Below are positions 18,897 through 21,920 of a stretch of 21,920 nucleotides of DNA, one piece after another. Source of the stretch: Streptomyces katrae (lineage in GTDB: Bacteria > Actinomycetota > Actinomycetes > Streptomycetales > Streptomycetaceae); contig NZ_JZWV01000021.1 in assembly GCF_000966975.1 (NCBI RefSeq), positions 1 through 21,920 of the forward strand, read 5' to 3'. The position numbers were made by a program, and so were the translations under genes. The notes under the pieces were generated by a model. The model had not been told where the DNA came from, did not search any database, and was given only the letters and a program-made list of their open reading frames with translations. The stretch's first letter is position 1, and every line of letters begins with the position of its first letter.

Positions 18897-21743
18897 ATGC
18901 AACTCGCCGCGATCATCGTGTCGCTGGTCCTGACCGTGGTCGGCGTCGCGCTGCTCGCCCGAGCCGTGGCGCAGATCTACCGGTTCGTGAAACTCGGCCA
19001 GCCCGTCCCCGCGGGCAGCCGCACCGACCGTCCGAAGGAACGGACGATCACCCTGGTCAGGGAGTTCCTCGGGCACACCCGGATGAACCGCTGGGGCATC
19101 GTCGGCTTCGCCCACTGGTTCGTCGCGATCGGCTTCCTGACCCTGCCGCCCACCCTGGTGCAGGCCTTCGGCCAGCTCTTCCAGGCGGACTGGCTGCTGC
19201 CGATCGTCGGCGACTGGCTGCCCTTCGAGCTCTACACCGAGTTCATCGGCGTGATGACCGTCGTCGGCATCGCCGTCCTGATGGTGATCCGCCTGCTCAG
19301 CCTTCCCTCGCGCGCCGGTCGCAAATCGCGCTTCGCGGGCTCGAAGGCCTGGCAGGCGTACTTCGTCGAGTGGGTCATCCTCACCATCGGCGTCGCGATC
19401 CTCTGCCTGCGCGGCCTCGAAGGCGCGATCCACGGCGTGGAGTCGTACGAGCCCGCGTACTTCGCCTCGTACCCGCTGGTCCTGGCCTTCAAGGGGCTCA
19501 GCACCACCGGCATGCAGAACGCGATCTACTTCACCGCGATGGTGAAGATCAGCGTCTCCTTCATCTGGATGATCACGGTCTCGCTCAACACCAACATGGG
19601 TGTGGCCTGGCACCGCTTCCTCGGCTTCCCGAACATCTGGTTCAAGCGCAACGCCGACGGCGCCACGGCGCTGGGCGCCCTCCAGCCGATGACCAGCGGC
19701 GGCAAGGAGATCGACTTCGAGGACCCGGGCGAGGACGACGTCTTCGGCGTCTCCCAGGTCGAGCAGTTCTCCTGGAAGGGCATCCTCGACTTCTCCACCT
19801 GCACCGAGTGCGGCCGCTGCCAGTCGCAGTGCCCGGCCTGGAACACCGGCAAGCCCCTCTCCCCCAAGCTCCTCATCATGTCGCTGCGCGACCACGCGCA
19901 CGCCAAGGCCCCGTACCTGCTCGCGGGCGGCGGCAAGACGATGGAGGGCGAGGAGAAGGCGAGCGCCGAGCAGCTCGCCGGCGTCCCGGCCGCCGCCCTT
20001 GCCGAGGCCGAGCGTCCGCTGATCGGCACCGCCGAGGAGAACGGCGTCATCGACCCGGACGTGCTGTGGTCCTGCACCACCTGCGGCGCGTGCGTGGAGC
20101 AGTGCCCGGTCGACATCGAGCACATCGACCACATCGTCGACATGCGCCGCTACCAGGTCATGATCGAGAGCGCGTTCCCGTCGGAGGCGGGCACGATGCT
20201 CAAGAACCTGGAGAAGAAGGGCAACCCCTGGGGCCTGGCCAAGAAGCAGCGCGTGGAGTGGACCAAGGAGGTCGACTTCGAGGTCCCGATCATCGGGAAG
20301 GACGCCGAGGACCTCTCGGAGTTCGACTACCTGTACTGGGTCGGCTGCGCCGGCGCGCTGGAGGACCGGGCGAAGAAGACCACGAAGGCCTTCGCCGAGC
20401 TGCTGAACATCGCGGGCGTGAAGTTCGCGATCATGGGCGGCGAGGAGAAGTGCACCGGTGACTCGCCGCGCCGCCTGGGCAACGAGCCGCTGTTCCAGCA
20501 GCTGGGCCAGGAGAACGTCGCGATGCTGAACATGGCGTTCGGCGAGGACGACGAGGACCCGGCGACGAAGAAGCCGAAGTCGGCCAAGCGGATCGTCTCG
20601 ACCTGCCCGCACTGCTTCAACACCATCGCGAACGAGTACCCGCAGCTCGGCGGCGAGTACGAGGTCATCCACCACACGCAGCTGCTGCAGCACCTGATCG
20701 ACGAGGGCCGGCTGACGCCGGTCACCCCGGTCGAGGGCCTGATCACGTACCACGACCCGTGCTACCTGGGCCGCCACAACAAGGTCTACACGCCGCCGCG
20801 CGAGATCATGTCCGCCGTGCCGGGGCTGCGCCAGCAGGAGATGCACCGCCACAAGGAGCGCGGCTTCTGCTGTGGCGCGGGTGGCGCGCGGATGTGGATG
20901 GAGGAGCGGATCGGCAAGCGCATCAACAACGAGCGCGTCGACGAGGCCCTGTCCCTCAACCCGGACATCGTCTCCACCGCCTGCCCGTTCTGCCTGGTCA
21001 TGCTGACCGACTCCGTGAACGGCAAGAAGAACGAGGGCCAGGCCAAGGAATCCGTCCAGGTCGTCGACGTCGCCCAGCTCCTCCTGGAATCGGTGAAGGC
21101 ACCGGAACCGACGGAGGAGGAACTCGCGGCCGCCGCGGCCGAGGCGGAGGCCGCGGCGAAGGCCGAGGCCGAGGCGAAGGCCAAGGCGGACGCGGAGGCG
21201 AAGGCTGCCGCTGAGGCGAAGGCCAAGGCGGACGCGGAGGCCAAGGCCAAGGCTGAGGCCGAGGCGAAGGCCGCCGCTGAGGCGGAGGCCAAGGCTGCCG
21301 CCGAGGCTGAGGCCAAGGCGGACGCGGAGGCTGCGGCCGCGACTGAGGCGAAGGTGGAAGCCGAAGCCGAGGCTGCGGCGGAGGCGAAGCCCGACACGGA
21401 CGCCGACGCCCACTCGGAGGCGGACGCCAAGGCCGGCACGGAGGCGAAGGCCGAACCGGACGCCGAAACCGAGGCTGACGCCAAGGCCGAGACCGAGGCG
21501 AAGGCCGACGCGGACGCCAAGGCGGAGGCTGAGGCGGAAGCCAAGGCTGAGGCGAAGGCCGACACGGATGCCAAGGCCGAACCGGGCGCCGAGGCTGCGG
21601 CCGAGGCCGCTCCTGCGGTGGAGCCGGAGGCCGAAGCCGCCGAGGCGGAGCCGAAGGCCGAGGGTGAAAGCGCGGCCGAGGGCGCGAAGGGCCCGGCCGA
21701 GCCGGAGGCCGACCCCAAGGTCAAGGCCGAGGGCACCAAGTAA
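18897..21743 (+). CDS. membrane Fe-S oxidoreductase (HdrD/Rv0338c-like) with Ala/Glu/Lys tail
   Basis: This 948-residue protein has about five to six membrane helices in residues 1-240, resembling a respiratory-type cytochrome b/NarI-like anchor. Two [4Fe-4S] clusters follow: C302-x2-C305-x2-C308-x3-C312-P and C393-x2-C396-x2-C399-x3-C403-P. Then come two CCG (heterodisulfide-reductase-like) domains, the second with HDPCYLGRHN, GFCCGAGGARMW and ACPFC. It probably passes electrons between a membrane quinone and a cytosolic partner; the partner is unknown. From memory it resembles M. tuberculosis Rv0338c. The tail from about residue 735 is almost only Ala, Glu, Lys, Asp, Thr and Pro, partly repeated in DNA. 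GAGGAG lies seven bases before the ATG at 18897; the upstream ATG at 18816 is less likely. Confidence 0.87.
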   Translation: MQLAAIIVSLVLTVVGVALLARAVAQIYRFVKLGQPVPAGSRTDRPKERTITLVREFLGHTRMNRWGIVGFAHWFVAIGFLTLPPTLVQAFGQLFQADWLLPIVGDWLPFELYTEFIGVMTVVGIAVLMVIRLLSLPSRAGRKSRFAGSKAWQAYFVEWVILTIGVAILCLRGLEGAIHGVESYEPAYFASYPLVLAFKGLSTTGMQNAIYFTAMVKISVSFIWMITVSLNTNMGVAWHRFLGFPNIWFKRNADGATALGALQPMTSGGKEIDFEDPGEDDVFGVSQVEQFSWKGILDFSTCTECGRCQSQCPAWNTGKPLSPKLLIMSLRDHAHAKAPYLLAGGGKTMEGEEKASAEQLAGVPAAALAEAERPLIGTAEENGVIDPDVLWSCTTCGACVEQCPVDIEHIDHIVDMRRYQVMIESAFPSEAGTMLKNLEKKGNPWGLAKKQRVEWTKEVDFEVPIIGKDAEDLSEFDYLYWVGCAGALEDRAKKTTKAFAELLNIAGVKFAIMGGEEKCTGDSPRRLGNEPLFQQLGQENVAMLNMAFGEDDEDPATKKPKSAKRIVSTCPHCFNTIANEYPQLGGEYEVIHHTQLLQHLIDEGRLTPVTPVEGLITYHDPCYLGRHNKVYTPPREIMSAVPGLRQQEMHRHKERGFCCGAGGARMWMEERIGKRINNERVDEALSLNPDIVSTACPFCLVMLTDSVNGKKNEGQAKESVQVVDVAQLLLESVKAPEPTEEELAAAAAEAEAAAKAEAEAKAKADAEAKAAAEAKAKADAEAKAKAEAEAKAAAEAEAKAAAEAEAKADAEAAAATEAKVEAEAEAAAEAKPDTDADAHSEADAKAGTEAKAEPDAETEADAKAETEAKADADAKAEAEAEAKAEAKADTDAKAEPGAEAAAEAAPAVEPEAEAAEAEPKAEGESAAEGAKGPAEPEADPKVKAEGTK
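21171..21241. repeat. direct DNA repeat within the Ala/Glu/Lys tail
   Basis: A 29-base run starting GAGGCGAAGGCCAAGG occurs identically at 21171-21199 and 21213-21241, an offset of 42 bases (14 codons). A close variant recurs near 21304. The surrounding tail codes for alternating Ala and charged residues and looks built by repeat expansion. Confidence 0.75.
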
Positions 21744-21752
21744 GACCCGTGC

Positions 21753-21802
21753 GACGAACAGGAGCGGCCGGTCCCCTCGGGGGCCGGCCGCTCCTGTTCG
21801 TC
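21753..21802 (+). terminator. very strong terminator after the Fe-S gene
   Basis: GACGAACAGGAGCGGCCGG (21753-21771) and its exact complement at 21784-21802 make a perfect 19-bp stem. Inner CCCC/GGGG pairing extends it. It begins 10 bases after the stop codon of the Fe-S oxidoreductase gene. Confidence 0.92.
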
Positions 21803-21920
21803 CGAGTCGGGGTGTCGCCGCTGCGCGGAGCCGTCCCCTACCCGCCCTTCGCCCGTTCCCAGGGGCTCCGCCCGGGAGCCCGTACGGGCGCTCCGTGCCC
21901 GGTCGCCTCAATCGCCGGCG
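21803..21920. other. window end, no supported gene
   Basis: No coding frame is convincing. The last bases contain GTCGCCTCAATC (21902-21913) followed by GCCGGCG, a sequence of the type repeated between Streptomyces genes and shared with 18043-18054. Confidence 0.45.

Noticed and set aside
18867..21911. Minus-strand frame of 1014 codons antisense to the Fe-S oxidoreductase
   Set aside because: Arg/Leu/Gly repeats mirror the Ala/Glu/Lys tail; the plus strand has Fe-S ligand motifs and a good ribosome binding site.

Overview
The window is very GC-rich with strong third-position G/C bias. It carries the dnaK-grpE-dnaJ-hspR operon with HspR operators (HAIR inverted repeats) and an HspR-type clpB locus. 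Together with pyrE, a YbjN protein, a PIG-V mannosyltransferase homologue and an F420/PPOX-type flavoprotein, this points to an actinomycete, almost certainly Streptomyces. The region looks chromosomal and core-like. I saw no insertion sequence, tRNA, rRNA or CRISPR array.

Layout. From 146 to 5385 there is a minus-strand series: orotate phosphoribosyltransferase (pyrE), an aldose 1-epimerase homologue, a CoxG/SRPBCC-like protein with a C-terminal membrane anchor, a membrane-fused spermidine synthase homologue, a DUF2617-like protein and a 76-residue Cys/Gly/Ser-rich membrane miniprotein. A plus-strand pair follows: a PLP aminotransferase (5522-6697) and a PIG-V-like glycosyltransferase (6706-7854). 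Next on the minus strand are a YbjN protein and clpB. clpB diverges from a small PPOX-type oxidoreductase across an intergenic region holding a HAIR operator.

From 11850 to 13606 lies the most unusual part. A two-gene minus-strand operon encodes a secreted 96-residue peptide with four DSGWN repeats and, translationally coupled to it, a 104-residue protein that looks like a Rieske oxygenase N-terminus without its iron-sulfur ligands. It is divergent from a LuxR/TrmB-like regulator, and the intergenic gap has a CATGTTC direct repeat. Linking these three genes into one system is inference from layout.

The heat-shock operon (13709-17890, minus) ends against the regulator at a strong bidirectional terminator. 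Its promoter lies between two HspR sites, one overlapping the -10 and the other just upstream of the -35, so HspR, the last gene product, should repress its own operon and clpB. On the plus strand beyond it are a short sugar-phosphate transferase with an altered catalytic dyad and a large membrane-bound Fe-S oxidoreductase (HdrD/Rv0338c-like) with an Ala/Glu/Lys tail of about 214 residues, closed by a 19-bp-stem terminator.
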